Assembly (NCBI GenBank): GCA_900555835.1
Contig: USMK01000013.1
Location: forward strand, 1 to 40,923
Length of the DNA stretch: 40,923 bases
Direction of reading: 5' to 3'
From: an uncultured Clostridium sp.
GTDB lineage: Bacteria > Bacillota > Clostridia > TANB77 > CAG-508
The notes under the pieces are model-generated. The model did no database searches, was not told the origin of the DNA, and was given only the letters and a program-made list of their open reading frames with translations. Shown piece by piece: positions 1 to 9,854 of the stretch. The translations under genes were made by a program, and so were the position numbers. The number at the start of each line of letters is the position of its first letter. Position 1 is the stretch's first letter.

Positions 1-59
1 TAAGAATTCCTAGTGGATGGATTGCTGCAAAGTATAATGGAAATACATATGTAAAATAA
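1..59 (+). CDS. C-terminal end of an upstream gene (partial)
   Basis: An open frame enters from the left edge and ends at TAA 57-59. Only about 18 residues are visible, ending GWIAAKYNGNTYVK. That ending resembles the last strands of a bacterial SH3 domain, as found at the C-terminus of phage lysins, but the stretch is too short for a family call. The perfect hairpin directly after the stop supports a real gene end. Prophage genes downstream suggest this is also a prophage gene. Confidence 0.5.
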   Translation, partial: RIPSGWIAAKYNGNTYVK

Positions 60-64
60 AAAAT

Positions 65-89
65 GGGCTAGTTTTAGGACTAGCCCTAT
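65..89 (+). terminator. Intrinsic-terminator-like hairpin after the partial gene
   Basis: GGGCTAGT (65-72) pairs perfectly with ACTAGCCC (79-86) around a 6-base loop. The following T-tract is weak (TATATTTAATATT). It lies between the stop at 59 and the ribosome binding site of the next gene, so it may lower rather than stop transcription. Confidence 0.6.
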
Positions 90-119
90 ATTTAATATTA
101 AATGAATGAGGTGGAATAT

Positions 120-1412
120 ATGTCATCATATACAATAAAATATGGAGATACTTTAAGTGGAATTGCTAAAAGATATAATACAGATGTTTCAACATTAATG
201 AGCTTAAACCCTTATATAAAGAATGCAAATAAAATATATGCTGGAAAGAGCCTTAATTTACCGGAGGCACAAACTAATACTGCTTCTGTTCAGTCAACAG
301 CTCCTGTACAAAACACAACTAATCAGGTTACGCAAGTTGCACCAACAGTTACTCAAAATTCTGTGCCAGAGAAAACAACTCAACAATTGGCAGAGGAATA
401 TGCTAATAATCAAACGGCTAATACTGGAAATGATACTCAGGCTTTATTAGCACAATATGAGAAAATAGCAGAACAACAGAAACAAGGCTTAGCTAAGCAA
501 AGGGAGTTAGCTAATAGCCAAATAACAGCTCAAAAAGATAATGTAATGCAAACATACAATGATAATGCTAGACAAGCATATATCAACTCAATGCTTGGTA
601 AGAAGAGTGTTGAACAGAATTTATCACAAGCTGGATTAAATACAAGTGGTTTATTAGGTAGTGCGTATGCTAATGTTGAGAATACTTATGGAAATAATTT
701 AGCTAATTTACAAAACAATAGGGATAATGCAATAAATGATATTAACAAACAATTAAATGAAAGCAATATGCAATATGACATACAAGAAAATGAGTTAGCT
801 TCAAATATAGAAAATGCTAAATTAGAACTACAAAAATACGGAAATGAACTTGCTTATCAGAAATATCAAGATGCATTGAGTAATTATATGACATTTGCTA
901 ATTATGAATATCAAAAAGCAAGAGACCAAATTGCTGATAATAGATACTTAACTGAATGGGAAAGACAAAAACAATTAGATGCATTAGACCAAGAATGGAA
1001 ACAAAAAGAATTTGAGTATCAAAAAGAAAGAGACAGAGTAGCTGACAGTCAATGGCAACAAGAGTATCAATTATCAAAAAAAAAAGTAGCTAGTTTATCA
1101 GGCCGTAGTTCAAGTTCAACAGGTATGAAAGTAAGACAAGGAGATGATATTACAGCACAGGATATTGCTAAAAATACTGCTAAAAGTGTTGCAAATGGCA
1201 TTGCTCAAAGTTCCTTTGATGTTCAAAAGGCAAATGAAGAAAGAGCAAAAAATAATGAGGAAAAATTATATCAATATGTTGATAGTCTAGTTTCAGTTGC
1301 TAAAAGGAATCCGACTCTTGCTCAAAATCAACTAAATGTTTTAGTGAAAACAGGTCAAATATCTAGTGAGGAAAGAAGCCAAATTCTTTCTATAATGAAA
1401 CAGGAGATGTAA
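120..1412 (+). CDS. LysM-domain, Gln/Asn-rich coiled-coil phage protein
   Basis: This 430-residue protein starts with a LysM peptidoglycan-binding domain (about residues 4-48: YTIKYGDTLSGIAKRYNTDV, then an L-NP-I and an AGKSLNLP ending). A Gln/Thr/Val-rich linker follows, then long helices rich in Gln, Asn, Glu and Lys (about 85-330) typical of coiled coils. No catalytic motif is visible. ATG 120 is preferred over ATG 102 because AGGTGG (109-114) sits just before it and after the earlier ATG. The next gene begins 3 bases after the stop, so the two form a late-operon pair. I infer a virion or tail component that binds the cell wall; the exact role is not known. Confidence 0.75.
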   Translation: MSSYTIKYGDTLSGIAKRYNTDVSTLMSLNPYIKNANKIYAGKSLNLPEAQTNTASVQSTAPVQNTTNQVTQVAPTVTQNSVPEKTTQQLAEEYANNQTANTGNDTQALLAQYEKIAEQQKQGLAKQRELANSQITAQKDNVMQTYNDNARQAYINSMLGKKSVEQNLSQAGLNTSGLLGSAYANVENTYGNNLANLQNNRDNAINDINKQLNESNMQYDIQENELASNIENAKLELQKYGNELAYQKYQDALSNYMTFANYEYQKARDQIADNRYLTEWERQKQLDALDQEWKQKEFEYQKERDRVADSQWQQEYQLSKKKVASLSGRSSSSTGMKVRQGDDITAQDIAKNTAKSVANGIAQSSFDVQKANEERAKNNEEKLYQYVDSLVSVAKRNPTLAQNQLNVLVKTGQISSEERSQILSIMKQEM

Positions 1413-1415
1413 TGT

Positions 1416-4400
1416 ATGAGTAATTTAGTAGATAGATTAAAGAAAAAGTATGGAATAGACGATGAGGAATTACCAACAGCGAATACAAAAATGACAAATA
1501 GAGAAAAATTAATTAAAGAAAAGGAAAGTACAGTAAGCGAAAACCCTAATAACACAACTAGAAATGAGAATAACACAAGAAATACTACCAGTTTTAGAAG
1601 TAGAGTTAATCAAGAAAGTAGTGTACTCCCAAGAGCAAGAGAGGTTTCTGGATCTAAAAGTAATAGAGAAAAAGCCAAAGAATATAGTGAGAGATATAAT
1701 AAATCTTCTAATAGAGATAATTCAGAGAAATATAAAAGTTTTAATAGTTTGAGTGAAATGGGAAAATATTTATTACAAAATTCAAATCAAGTTACTTCAA
1801 AGGTAACAAATGTTCTTTCTGGTTTAGAGGCAGGAGAAATTAACTCTACTAATAATTTACAAAAAAAGTCTAATCTTATTGGACTAAATGCAAAGCAAGG
1901 TATATTTGATAATGTTATAGGTGTGGCTAGTGCTGGATTAACTCCGGTAATGGAAGGATTAAAAGGACTTGGAAAACTTACTAACAATGAAAATTTATAT
2001 CAATATGGGAACTCAGGACAAAATGCATTGAAATCTCTTCAAGAAGTCAACAGTTATGGTAGTCAAGTAGCCTCAAAAGTAGATAGTAATGTACTAAGAA
2101 CTGCTAGTAATGTATCAAGAACAATAGGAAATATGGCTCCTTCAATTGCTTTAAGTGCATTAACTGGTGGGACTAGTAATGCAAGTAAAGTGGGAAGCTA
2201 TTTGCTAAAAAATTCAGGAGGGTTACTTCAAGCTACAAATGTAGCAGGAAATGAAACATTAAGGACATTAGATGACGAAAACTCTAATTATGGAAAATCA
2301 GCATTAACAGGTGTTTTAAAAGGAACTGTTGAGTATGGTACAGAAAAAATAACTGGCGGTAATATTCTAGCAAAGGGTACAAGTTTAGATAGAATGGTTA
2401 GTGAAGGTATTGCTAACAATATAAAAAGTAAAATTGGTCAAAGATTATTAAGTAAAGGGTATGAGTATTCAGGAGAAGTTGCAGAGGAAATCATAAGTGA
2501 TACTGCTGGAAATTTTATTGACAAAATAGTTAATGGTAAGGATTTACCTTCTTTAAAGGAATGGTGGGCAAATTCAAAAGAAACTGCCAAAGAAACCATC
2601 ATAACAACTGCTATATTGGATTTACTAGGCGTAGGTGGAGGCACTTATCAAGAAGTAAAAGAATTAAGCTTGAATAAGCAACAACAGGCAGAGTTGGATA
2701 AGGCTATTCAAGATACCAATACCGAACTAACTAATAATATTTTCAATGATAATATAGAGCAAAGGCCATTATTAAATGAAAAAAATAGATATAATGTAAA
2801 AGCACAAGAAGAAAATTTAATAACAACAGCTCAAAAGTACGATATAAATTATAAAGATACAAGATTAACAGGAATTCAGAACGCATTAGATAAAAAAGGA
2901 ATAAAGAGCAAATTTGACGATACACAGTTTACAAATCCAGCCGAAGGAGCTAGATGGAGTATGACAACAGACGAAAATGGAAATGTAACAAGAGAAATTG
3001 TGTTAAATCCTAATGCTAATGAAGAAACGATTGTACAAGAATTAGCAATACATGAATTAACACACGATATTGTATCAAAGAATACTGAAACATCTAAAAA
3101 ATTATATGACGAAGTTGTAGATTATTTGAAAAAAGACGAAGAATTTAATACCTATTACAACCAATTAAAAGAGATGTATAAGGATAAGTATAATGCTGAA
3201 AATACAATTGAAGAAGAAGCGGTAGCAAAAGCATTACAAACTAAGTTTGGAACACAAGAGGAAGTAACAAGGCTTGTAAATTATAAACCAACATTGGCTA
3301 GAAGAATATATGATTGGGTTGTAGATAAGCTAAACAATATTACAGGTGGAAGAATTGAGAAGTTATATTGGGAAGATGTAAGAAATAAATTTGAGAGAGC
3401 TTATAATGAAGAATATAATGCAAAAGGCAATCAAGACAAATCAAGATATAGTATAGAAACAGATGGAAATGGAAATCAATATGTAAAGGTAAATACAGAC
3501 CAGGATATATTTGAAGGAATAGAAGAAAAAGATTACAATAAGGTTGCAAAAATGTATATCCAAGATTATTTGATGGGAGAAACAACGTTATCTAAAAACA
3601 ATACTGCTATTATAGATAGAAAAAGTGCTAATAAGTATACAAACCCAGGGAAAAGACAACAAAATTTTACTGAAAAGATGCAATTAACACCAGAATTAAA
3701 AAATGTGTTAAGTATAGCACAAAAAGAAAGTGCTTCATTGCCAACCAAAGATATAAGTAAATATTCAAATTGGGAATATTATAAGTTCAAATTTGAACTT
3801 AGTGGAAAATCTTTTGAAGGAACTGTGAATATTGGAATTGATAGTAACGGAAATAGACATTTTTATGAAATAAATAAAATAAAAGAAGTATCTGATATAT
3901 CAGGAACAAGCCTGAATCGTTCAGATACTTCTTCTATTGACAATAGTATAGCATCAACCAATGAAAATGTCAATACTACTGAATATTCTATGCAAAAATC
4001 TGAAAACAATGCAAACTCTGCTAATTCTAGCAGTATTAAATATTCTATTGCTGGGAAAATTGGTATGAAAAATGCGATACAGAATGATTATTCAAATAGA
4101 GTAATAGAGCAATCGTATAATCAAGCATTGCAATTAAAAGATAGAGGTGTAGACAATGAAAGCATAAGACAAAGCACTAATTGGTTTCAAGATAAAAACG
4201 GAGATTGGAAGTTTGAATTTTCTGATAAGGATATGACTATAAAACAAGGAGTACAGCTAAAACAAGATAAGAACTATAAATTAGGAAATATTTTAGAACA
4301 TGACATATTGTTTGAAGTATATCCAGAATTGAAAGATTATAAGGTAGAAATAAACCACGATATAAAAGCAAGTGGAATATTTAGAAAACAAGACAATAAA

Positions 4401-7400
4401 ATTCTATTAAATTCAAATATAGTTAATAATAAGCAAAAAACAGAGGGAACATTGATTCATGAAATACAACATGCAATACAGAATATTGAAGGATTTGAAG
4501 GAGGAATGAGCAGTAAATTAAGTAGACTCGCTTATTATAATAGCTTAGGAGAGATTGAAGCAACAGATACAAAGTCAAGATTTTTAAATGAAAAATACAA
4601 AAACAAAGATATGTCGAATATTGCACCTGAAAGCTCTAAGGCTAATCCTCAACATAAAAAGCTAAATAAATATTTAAAAGATAGAAAACTACTTGATAAA
4701 GTAAAAGATAGTGTATATAATTATTTCGACAAGAAAGGTGGAAATAGTTATGAAGTTTCTAATGAAAAGTATCAAGGAAGTAAAAGAAAAAATAATTCAA
4801 AAGTTAGCAAAAATGTACTTCAAGAGAATGGAGAAGGACTTAGAAAAACATGGGACAGATTGGGGGATAATAGAAGAGGACGATTAGAAACTGAAAAAGG
4901 TTCAAATAAAAAATCTTCTTTTGCCAATGAAAACATAGATACTTACTTAGAAAAAAGAATAGGCAAAACCGGAATAAGAACTACACTAAAAGAATTAAAG
5001 TTATCTAAGGCAGAAAATGCTGATAGCTTTTCAAGTAAACAGAAAATAGAAAATAATATAAAAACGGAGAAAGCAACAAAACAGGAAATAGCAAAAATTC
5101 TAGAACAGCCAGTAGACAAGGTGGATAAGAAAAGCAGAGCCTGGGCAATTGTGAAGGCTAGTCTTATTGATAAAGGAATTGTGTTTGAAGAACTTGCCAA
5201 TAAAACTAATAATAGAGATTTACAGGGAAAGTGGGATTATACATTATCAGCAAATGCAAGAGGACAATATGCAATAGGAAATGATAGATATATTATAGAT
5301 CCTAAAAGCAAAACTAAAAAGCAAATTAGTAAAAGCTTGGAAGCAATAAGAACAGAAGTAGAACACGAGAATATAAATGATTTTCAAAATTATATGTATC
5401 ATTTATTAAATATTGATAGAATGACATTACAGGATAGATATGGTATAGATAACAAGCCTGTTTTTGGAGATAATATTGGAGCAGAATTTTCAAGGCAACA
5501 AGTAGCAAAATATGAAAAGAATAATCCTAAATTCAAGTTATATGCACAAGATGTATATGACTTTTTAGATGCCAATATGCAAGAATTAGTAGACAAAGGA
5601 GTAGTGTCAAAAGAATTAAAAGAAAATCTAAAAGAAAGATATCCTCACTATGTGCCAATAAAAAGAGTAGATACAAGAGGAAAAGCAATACAAGTACCAT
5701 TGGATACTAGAAGAACAGGAGTAAATACACCTTTAAAGAAAGCTACTGGTGGAAGTACAGATATACAACCACTATTTCAGACAATTGCTGATAGAACTAT
5801 GCAAACGTATACTGCAAGTGCAAGAAATAATTTTGGCGTAGAGTTAATGAATACATTAAATAGTAACAAAATTTCTGAACAAACAGACATAGAAACTATT
5901 GTAGAACAAATAACCGAAAGTAATGAAGAATTATTAAAGAAAGGTAAAAATGGAGAGCTACCAACTTTTACTGTATTCGATAAAGGCCAGAAGGTTACTT
6001 TTGAAATATCAGAGAATATGTATGATGCATTAAAACCTGTAAATCAGAAATTAACAGAAATGAGTAATTCAAAACTCGCAAAAGGACTAAACAAAGTAAA
6101 TAATTTCAGAAGAGGAGTATTAACTGAATATAATCCACTATTTTTAATAACAAATGGTATAAAAGATGCACAAGATGTATTGCTTAATTCACAACATGCT
6201 ACAAAAACATATGCTAAAATACCAGAAGCATATGCTCAAATTGTGAAAAAAGGATACTGGTTTGAAGAATATATACAAAATGGTGGAGAACAGAACAGCT
6301 ATTTTAAAGATGGAGAGTTTACAAGTGATAAAAAAACATCTGTTGCAAAGAAAGCAATACAAGTACCATTAGAAAAGATTAGCCAAATCAATAATGTAGT
6401 TGAGATGGCTCCAAGACTTGCCGAATATATTGCTAGTAGAGAAAAAGGAGCTAGTATAGAAACTGCAATGTTAGATGCTGCAAGGGTAACTACTAACTTT
6501 AAAGCTGGTGGAGATGTTACTAAATTTGCTAATAGAAATGGAGCTACATTCTTAAATGCATCAGTACAAGGTGCAATGCAAGTTGTAAGAAATGTTAAAG
6601 AAGCTAATGCAAAAGGAATTAAAGGCTGGACAGTTTTAGCTGGAAAAACAATTGTAGCAGGATTACCAGCAATTATATTAAATAATATGTTCTGGGGAGA
6701 CGACGACGATTATGAAGAGTTACAAGACTATGTAAAAGATAGCTATTATTGCATTGCCAAAATTGGAGATGGAAAGTTTATAAGAATTCCTAAGGGTAGA
6801 GCAGTTGCTACAATACAAAAATTAGTAAACAATATTGACGAATATATTAATAATAAAAAAGAGTTAAATATAGATAATTTTACAAAGGATTTTTGGGAAG
6901 ACATAGGTTTTGCAATGGATAATTTAGCTCCTAATAATCCATTGGATAATAATGTGATTTCTCCTATAATTCAAGCAGTAACAAATACCAGTTGGTATGG
7001 AGAGGATATTGTACCTAGCAGATTGCAGAATAAACCAAAAGAGGAACAATATGACGAAAGCATTGATAGTTTGAGCATATGGTTAGGAGATAAGCTAAAA
7101 GTAAGCCCATATAAAGTAAATTACTTACTAGACCAATATAGTGGTGGAATAGGAGATGTTGTACTTCCTATGATGACTAAACAGGCTGAAAATAATGTGA
7201 TAGAAGATAAGTTTACAACTGATAGTGTAATGAAAAGTAGGTATCCAGGAGAATTCTTTGAAAAGCTAGACGAATTAAAAGTTAAGGCTAATAGTAGTAA
7301 AGCAACAGATGAAGATGTGCTAAAATATAAGTATGCTTCTAAAATATCAAGTAGTATGAGTGAATTATACAACAAGAAAAGAAAAATCCAAAATTCAGAT

Positions 7401-8168
7401 GATAGCGATGAAAGTAAGAAAAAACAGTTAAAAGAAGTCCAAAAGAAGATTAACGAATTAGCTAGAAGCGGAGCTAGTGGTAGTGGTTCTATAAATATTA
7501 GTGGAAATACAGCTATTGTTGGAAATAGTAAATATTATAAAACAACAGATGTAAGCACTAATACTAAAACTTGGAAAGAATTATCTGAAACAGAAACTAA
7601 AAAGAATAAAAAGATTTCTTTAAAAACTTATGCTAACTATAAAGAAACAATAGCACAAGAAACTCTTAAACAAAGAAAAAATGGTACAATTAGTGCTGAT
7701 GGAAGTATCAAAAGTAGTGATAAGATAGAAATATTATATAATTCTAAATATAGCAATGAAGAAAAGACTTCATTATACGAAAATTATATAAAAAGCAAAG
7801 ATGATGTAAAGTATGATATTATAAAAACAACTGGACTTAATATAAATAGCTATTTAGGATATAAATTGGCAAGTAGCAATGGAGAGTTTGACTCAGACAA
7901 AGAAGATGATGGAACAGAAAAAGGAAAGACTGTAAAGAATAGTGCTAAGAAGAAGTTATATGAATATGTTAATAACATAAAAGGCACTACATATACTCAA
8001 AGACTTATATTAACTGCATTAGAATACAAGCCAGAGAAAGAATCAGACAAAGCTTTGGTAGTTAATTATATAAATAGCTTAAATAATCTTACTGAAAGCA
8101 AGAGAAAAGAAATGTTAAATCAATTTAAAGGTATTACAATTTATAAAGATGGAAGAATTAAGTATTAA
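1416..8168 (+). CDS. Large polyvalent phage protein (2250 aa) with two HExxH motifs
   Basis: A very large multidomain protein of the polyvalent class, known from phages and conjugative elements and thought to be delivered into the host with the DNA. A metallopeptidase-like motif HELTHD lies at residues 546-551. About residues 755-825 resemble the LPD3 Barnase/EndoU/RelE-like nuclease fold (ending FYEINKI). A second HExxH (HEIQH, 1015-1019) lies in a region resembling another LPD peptidase. About 1550-1850 contains FRRGVLTEYNPLF and hydrophobic helices resembling LPD38. The C-terminus is Ser/Lys/Asn-rich. HExxH motifs are seen; the domain names are from memory and less sure. The stop is followed by a strong terminator, closing the late operon. 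Likely role: ejected internal virion protein acting in the newly infected cell. Confidence 0.75.
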   Translation: MSNLVDRLKKKYGIDDEELPTANTKMTNREKLIKEKESTVSENPNNTTRNENNTRNTTSFRSRVNQESSVLPRAREVSGSKSNREKAKEYSERYNKSSNRDNSEKYKSFNSLSEMGKYLLQNSNQVTSKVTNVLSGLEAGEINSTNNLQKKSNLIGLNAKQGIFDNVIGVASAGLTPVMEGLKGLGKLTNNENLYQYGNSGQNALKSLQEVNSYGSQVASKVDSNVLRTASNVSRTIGNMAPSIALSALTGGTSNASKVGSYLLKNSGGLLQATNVAGNETLRTLDDENSNYGKSALTGVLKGTVEYGTEKITGGNILAKGTSLDRMVSEGIANNIKSKIGQRLLSKGYEYSGEVAEEIISDTAGNFIDKIVNGKDLPSLKEWWANSKETAKETIITTAILDLLGVGGGTYQEVKELSLNKQQQAELDKAIQDTNTELTNNIFNDNIEQRPLLNEKNRYNVKAQEENLITTAQKYDINYKDTRLTGIQNALDKKGIKSKFDDTQFTNPAEGARWSMTTDENGNVTREIVLNPNANEETIVQELAIHELTHDIVSKNTETSKKLYDEVVDYLKKDEEFNTYYNQLKEMYKDKYNAENTIEEEAVAKALQTKFGTQEEVTRLVNYKPTLARRIYDWVVDKLNNITGGRIEKLYWEDVRNKFERAYNEEYNAKGNQDKSRYSIETDGNGNQYVKVNTDQDIFEGIEEKDYNKVAKMYIQDYLMGETTLSKNNTAIIDRKSANKYTNPGKRQQNFTEKMQLTPELKNVLSIAQKESASLPTKDISKYSNWEYYKFKFELSGKSFEGTVNIGIDSNGNRHFYEINKIKEVSDISGTSLNRSDTSSIDNSIASTNENVNTTEYSMQKSENNANSANSSSIKYSIAGKIGMKNAIQNDYSNRVIEQSYNQALQLKDRGVDNESIRQSTNWFQDKNGDWKFEFSDKDMTIKQGVQLKQDKNYKLGNILEHDILFEVYPELKDYKVEINHDIKASGIFRKQDNKILLNSNIVNNKQKTEGTLIHEIQHAIQNIEGFEGGMSSKLSRLAYYNSLGEIEATDTKSRFLNEKYKNKDMSNIAPESSKANPQHKKLNKYLKDRKLLDKVKDSVYNYFDKKGGNSYEVSNEKYQGSKRKNNSKVSKNVLQENGEGLRKTWDRLGDNRRGRLETEKGSNKKSSFANENIDTYLEKRIGKTGIRTTLKELKLSKAENADSFSSKQKIENNIKTEKATKQEIAKILEQPVDKVDKKSRAWAIVKASLIDKGIVFEELANKTNNRDLQGKWDYTLSANARGQYAIGNDRYIIDPKSKTKKQISKSLEAIRTEVEHENINDFQNYMYHLLNIDRMTLQDRYGIDNKPVFGDNIGAEFSRQQVAKYEKNNPKFKLYAQDVYDFLDANMQELVDKGVVSKELKENLKERYPHYVPIKRVDTRGKAIQVPLDTRRTGVNTPLKKATGGSTDIQPLFQTIADRTMQTYTASARNNFGVELMNTLNSNKISEQTDIETIVEQITESNEELLKKGKNGELPTFTVFDKGQKVTFEISENMYDALKPVNQKLTEMSNSKLAKGLNKVNNFRRGVLTEYNPLFLITNGIKDAQDVLLNSQHATKTYAKIPEAYAQIVKKGYWFEEYIQNGGEQNSYFKDGEFTSDKKTSVAKKAIQVPLEKISQINNVVEMAPRLAEYIASREKGASIETAMLDAARVTTNFKAGGDVTKFANRNGATFLNASVQGAMQVVRNVKEANAKGIKGWTVLAGKTIVAGLPAIILNNMFWGDDDDYEELQDYVKDSYYCIAKIGDGKFIRIPKGRAVATIQKLVNNIDEYINNKKELNIDNFTKDFWEDIGFAMDNLAPNNPLDNNVISPIIQAVTNTSWYGEDIVPSRLQNKPKEEQYDESIDSLSIWLGDKLKVSPYKVNYLLDQYSGGIGDVVLPMMTKQAENNVIEDKFTTDSVMKSRYPGEFFEKLDELKVKANSSKATDEDVLKYKYASKISSSMSELYNKKRKIQNSDDSDESKKKQLKEVQKKINELARSGASGSGSINISGNTAIVGNSKYYKTTDVSTNTKTWKELSETETKKNKKISLKTYANYKETIAQETLKQRKNGTISADGSIKSSDKIEILYNSKYSNEEKTSLYENYIKSKDDVKYDIIKTTGLNINSYLGYKLASSNGEFDSDKEDDGTEKGKTVKNSAKKKLYEYVNNIKGTTYTQRLILTALEYKPEKESDKALVVNYINSLNNLTESKRKEMLNQFKGITIYKDGRIKY

Positions 8169-8173
8169 AAAAT

Positions 8174-8207
8174 GGTATCCTAAAATTAGGATACCTCTAT
8201 TTTTTTG
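8174..8207 (+). terminator. Strong intrinsic terminator closing the prophage late operon
   Basis: GGTATCCTAA (8174-8183) pairs with TTAGGATACC (8186-8195). After CTCTA there is a run of T ending at 8207. It starts 6 bases after the stop of the 2250-residue gene. Confidence 0.9.
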
Positions 8208-8294
8208 TCTAAATTTATATTAGGGTAAAATTATATGGAATTTGGTGCGGTTAGTATTCTTTTTAAAGAAATTCGTAGTTTTAGTACGGATTGC

Positions 8295-8307
8295 GCCCCC
8301 GCAACCA
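8295..8307 (+). other. 3'-end fragment of tRNA-fMet, candidate attachment site
   Basis: GCCCCCGCAACCA is identical to the 3' end (acceptor strand, discriminator base and CCA) of initiator tRNA-fMet of Bacillota such as Bacillus subtilis. The bases before it do not form a T-arm, D-arm or anticodon arm, so this is a fragment. A terminator follows 9 bases later, as expected behind a real tRNA gene. Tyrosine-integrase elements often insert at tRNA 3' ends and leave such a copy. I infer an att site joining the prophage on the left and the integrase-bearing element on the right; a chance 13-base match cannot be excluded. Confidence 0.5.
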
Positions 8308-8316
8308 AAGGATATA

Positions 8317-8352
8317 TCACTAGAACTGTAACGGTTTTAGTGATTTTTTGTT
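8317..8352 (+). terminator. Intrinsic terminator behind the tRNA-fMet fragment
   Basis: TCACTAGAAC (8317-8326) pairs with GTTTTAGTGA (8334-8343), one G-T pair, around a short loop, followed by six T and GTTG. It has no ORF in front of it, so it would fit a tRNA transcript end. Confidence 0.7.
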
Positions 8353-8399
8353 GTCTTAAAATTGGTTGCAATAATGCTTTAAAATGGCATTATTATGTC

Positions 8400-8421
8400 A
8401 AATTGGGTAAAAATTGGGTAA
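8400..8421 (+). repeat. Tandem 11-bp repeat near the left end of the island
   Basis: AAATTGGGTAA occurs twice head to tail (8400-8410 and 8411-8421). A diverged copy of the same block is at 27634-27654, at the other end of the island and in the same orientation, sharing the exact 13-mer AAAAATTGGGTAA. Direct repeats next to int and at the far end resemble arm-type integrase binding sites. The rest of 8353-8604 is AT-rich with no convincing gene. Confidence 0.5.
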
Positions 8422-8604
8422 AATAACCACCTCAAATGCCCGAAACTCTAATAAAAATTCAATAAAAAATTTACTATAAAGTTATAATTTTTACAAAAAT
8501 CTGCAAGTAAAAAACTATTGGGAAAGAGATATAAAATCTCAAAGTTTTTTACTTTTTTAATATCGTGAAAATTTGTAATTTGTGAAAATTAGAAAAAAGT
8601 AAAA

Positions 8605-9798
8605 TTAAGACCTTGTTGGTAATAGTAAGTTTTCTAGTGCATATCCAGCTTTTCTATTATGAGAAAGTAGTGGATGTACATAAAAGTCAAGTGTTGTACT
8701 TATTTGTGCATGACCTAGTCTTGCAGAAACAACAGCTATATCAATATTTTGTGCAACTAGTAAACTTGCATTTGTATGTCTTAATCCGTGAAAATTAATT
8801 ACAGGTAATCCTATTGTACCTACATATTTAACAAACCATTTGCTTATAGAAGAAGGATGCATAGGTTTGCCATCAGCTTGTACAAATAACCTATCAGAAT
8901 TCGTCCATAATTCGCCATATAGCGATTTTTGTTCTTCATACCATAACTTATATTCCTCAAGCAAAGAAATGATAAATTCGGGTATTGCAATTTCTCTAAT
9001 GGAGCTTTCTGTTTTAGGAACTTTTGTAAATACTCCCATATCTGATAGATATTGACTAGAACGGTTAATACTTATAATTCCATTTCTAAAATCAACATCT
9101 TGCCATTCTAAGCCCATCAATTCACCTAAACGAACACCAGTAAAGATAGTAAGAATGATAGCAACTTTATATTTAGTATCTTCTACAGTAAGTTTTTCTA
9201 AGTTTTCTAATAATATTTTAGTTTGCTCATCATCATAAGATCTTCTTTTAGGTTTTTTAGCTCTAGGTGGTTGAACACGCTCAGCAGGATTACTTACAAT
9301 TAATTGCCAGTAAACAGCTCTATGAAGCATTGCTCTTAATAATCTGTGATGTTCTAAAATAGTTTTGCCAGATAAAGGCTTTTTAGTTTTTGAACCATTG
9401 TTACATTTTTTTCTAACTAATTGAGTATCTTTTTCAAGTAAGTCATAGAATTTCATAATGTCAGTTGGTCTGATTTTGTTTATATAGAAATGTCCGAAAT
9501 ATGGCAAAATTCTTGTTTCTAACATTCTACAATATCGTTTGTATGTTGTAGGAGCTAATTCTTTTGAGCCATAATCTCTTTTCCATACTTCAACAAATTC
9601 AGAAAATTTAAGAGATTTACCATCTATGACTAAACCATTTTGTACTTCAGTAACAAATTTTGCTAGTTCAACTTCTGCTTCTTTTTTAGTTCCATGAATA
9701 GTTTTTCTGTGTATCATGGGTCTGCCGTTTAAGTCAAATCCTTCTGATACTGTTAACCTGTAACTGTTTTTTCCTCTTTTTTCTATACTCCCAGCCAT
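8605..9798 (-). CDS. int: Tyrosine recombinase / integrase
   Basis: A 397-residue phage-type integrase that would catalyse integration and, with an excisionase, excision. Residues about 1-55 resemble the arm-binding domain, about 60-165 the SAM-like core-binding domain, and about 185-390 the catalytic domain. The catalytic set is complete: R223 (GVRLGE), K262, H337 and R340 (HGLRH), H363 (LGHAQ) and nucleophile Y373. The start has an ideal RBS, AAAGGAGGTG, 7 bases upstream. It reads leftward toward the tRNA-fMet fragment about 300 bases away, the usual arrangement of int beside its attachment site. Its promoter shares the GTTAAC operator layout of the xis promoter at 13.6 kb, linking it to the island on its right rather than to the prophage on its left. 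Confidence 0.95.
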   Translation of the reverse strand: MAGSIEKRGKNSYRLTVSEGFDLNGRPMIHRKTIHGTKKEAEVELAKFVTEVQNGLVIDGKSLKFSEFVEVWKRDYGSKELAPTTYKRYCRMLETRILPYFGHFYINKIRPTDIMKFYDLLEKDTQLVRKKCNNGSKTKKPLSGKTILEHHRLLRAMLHRAVYWQLIVSNPAERVQPPRAKKPKRRSYDDEQTKILLENLEKLTVEDTKYKVAIILTIFTGVRLGELMGLEWQDVDFRNGIISINRSSQYLSDMGVFTKVPKTESSIREIAIPEFIISLLEEYKLWYEEQKSLYGELWTNSDRLFVQADGKPMHPSSISKWFVKYVGTIGLPVINFHGLRHTNASLLVAQNIDIAVVSARLGHAQISTTLDFYVHPLLSHNRKAGYALENLLLPTRS

Positions 9799-9854
9799 TA
9801 CTTATTTCACCTCCTTTCAAGTATAACTATGGAAGGGAGAGAATTTATTGCACT

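Noticed and set aside
8235..8426. A 63-codon frame between the prophage and int
   Set aside because: No RBS; it crosses the tRNA-fMet fragment, its terminator and the tandem repeat, and the protein looks random.
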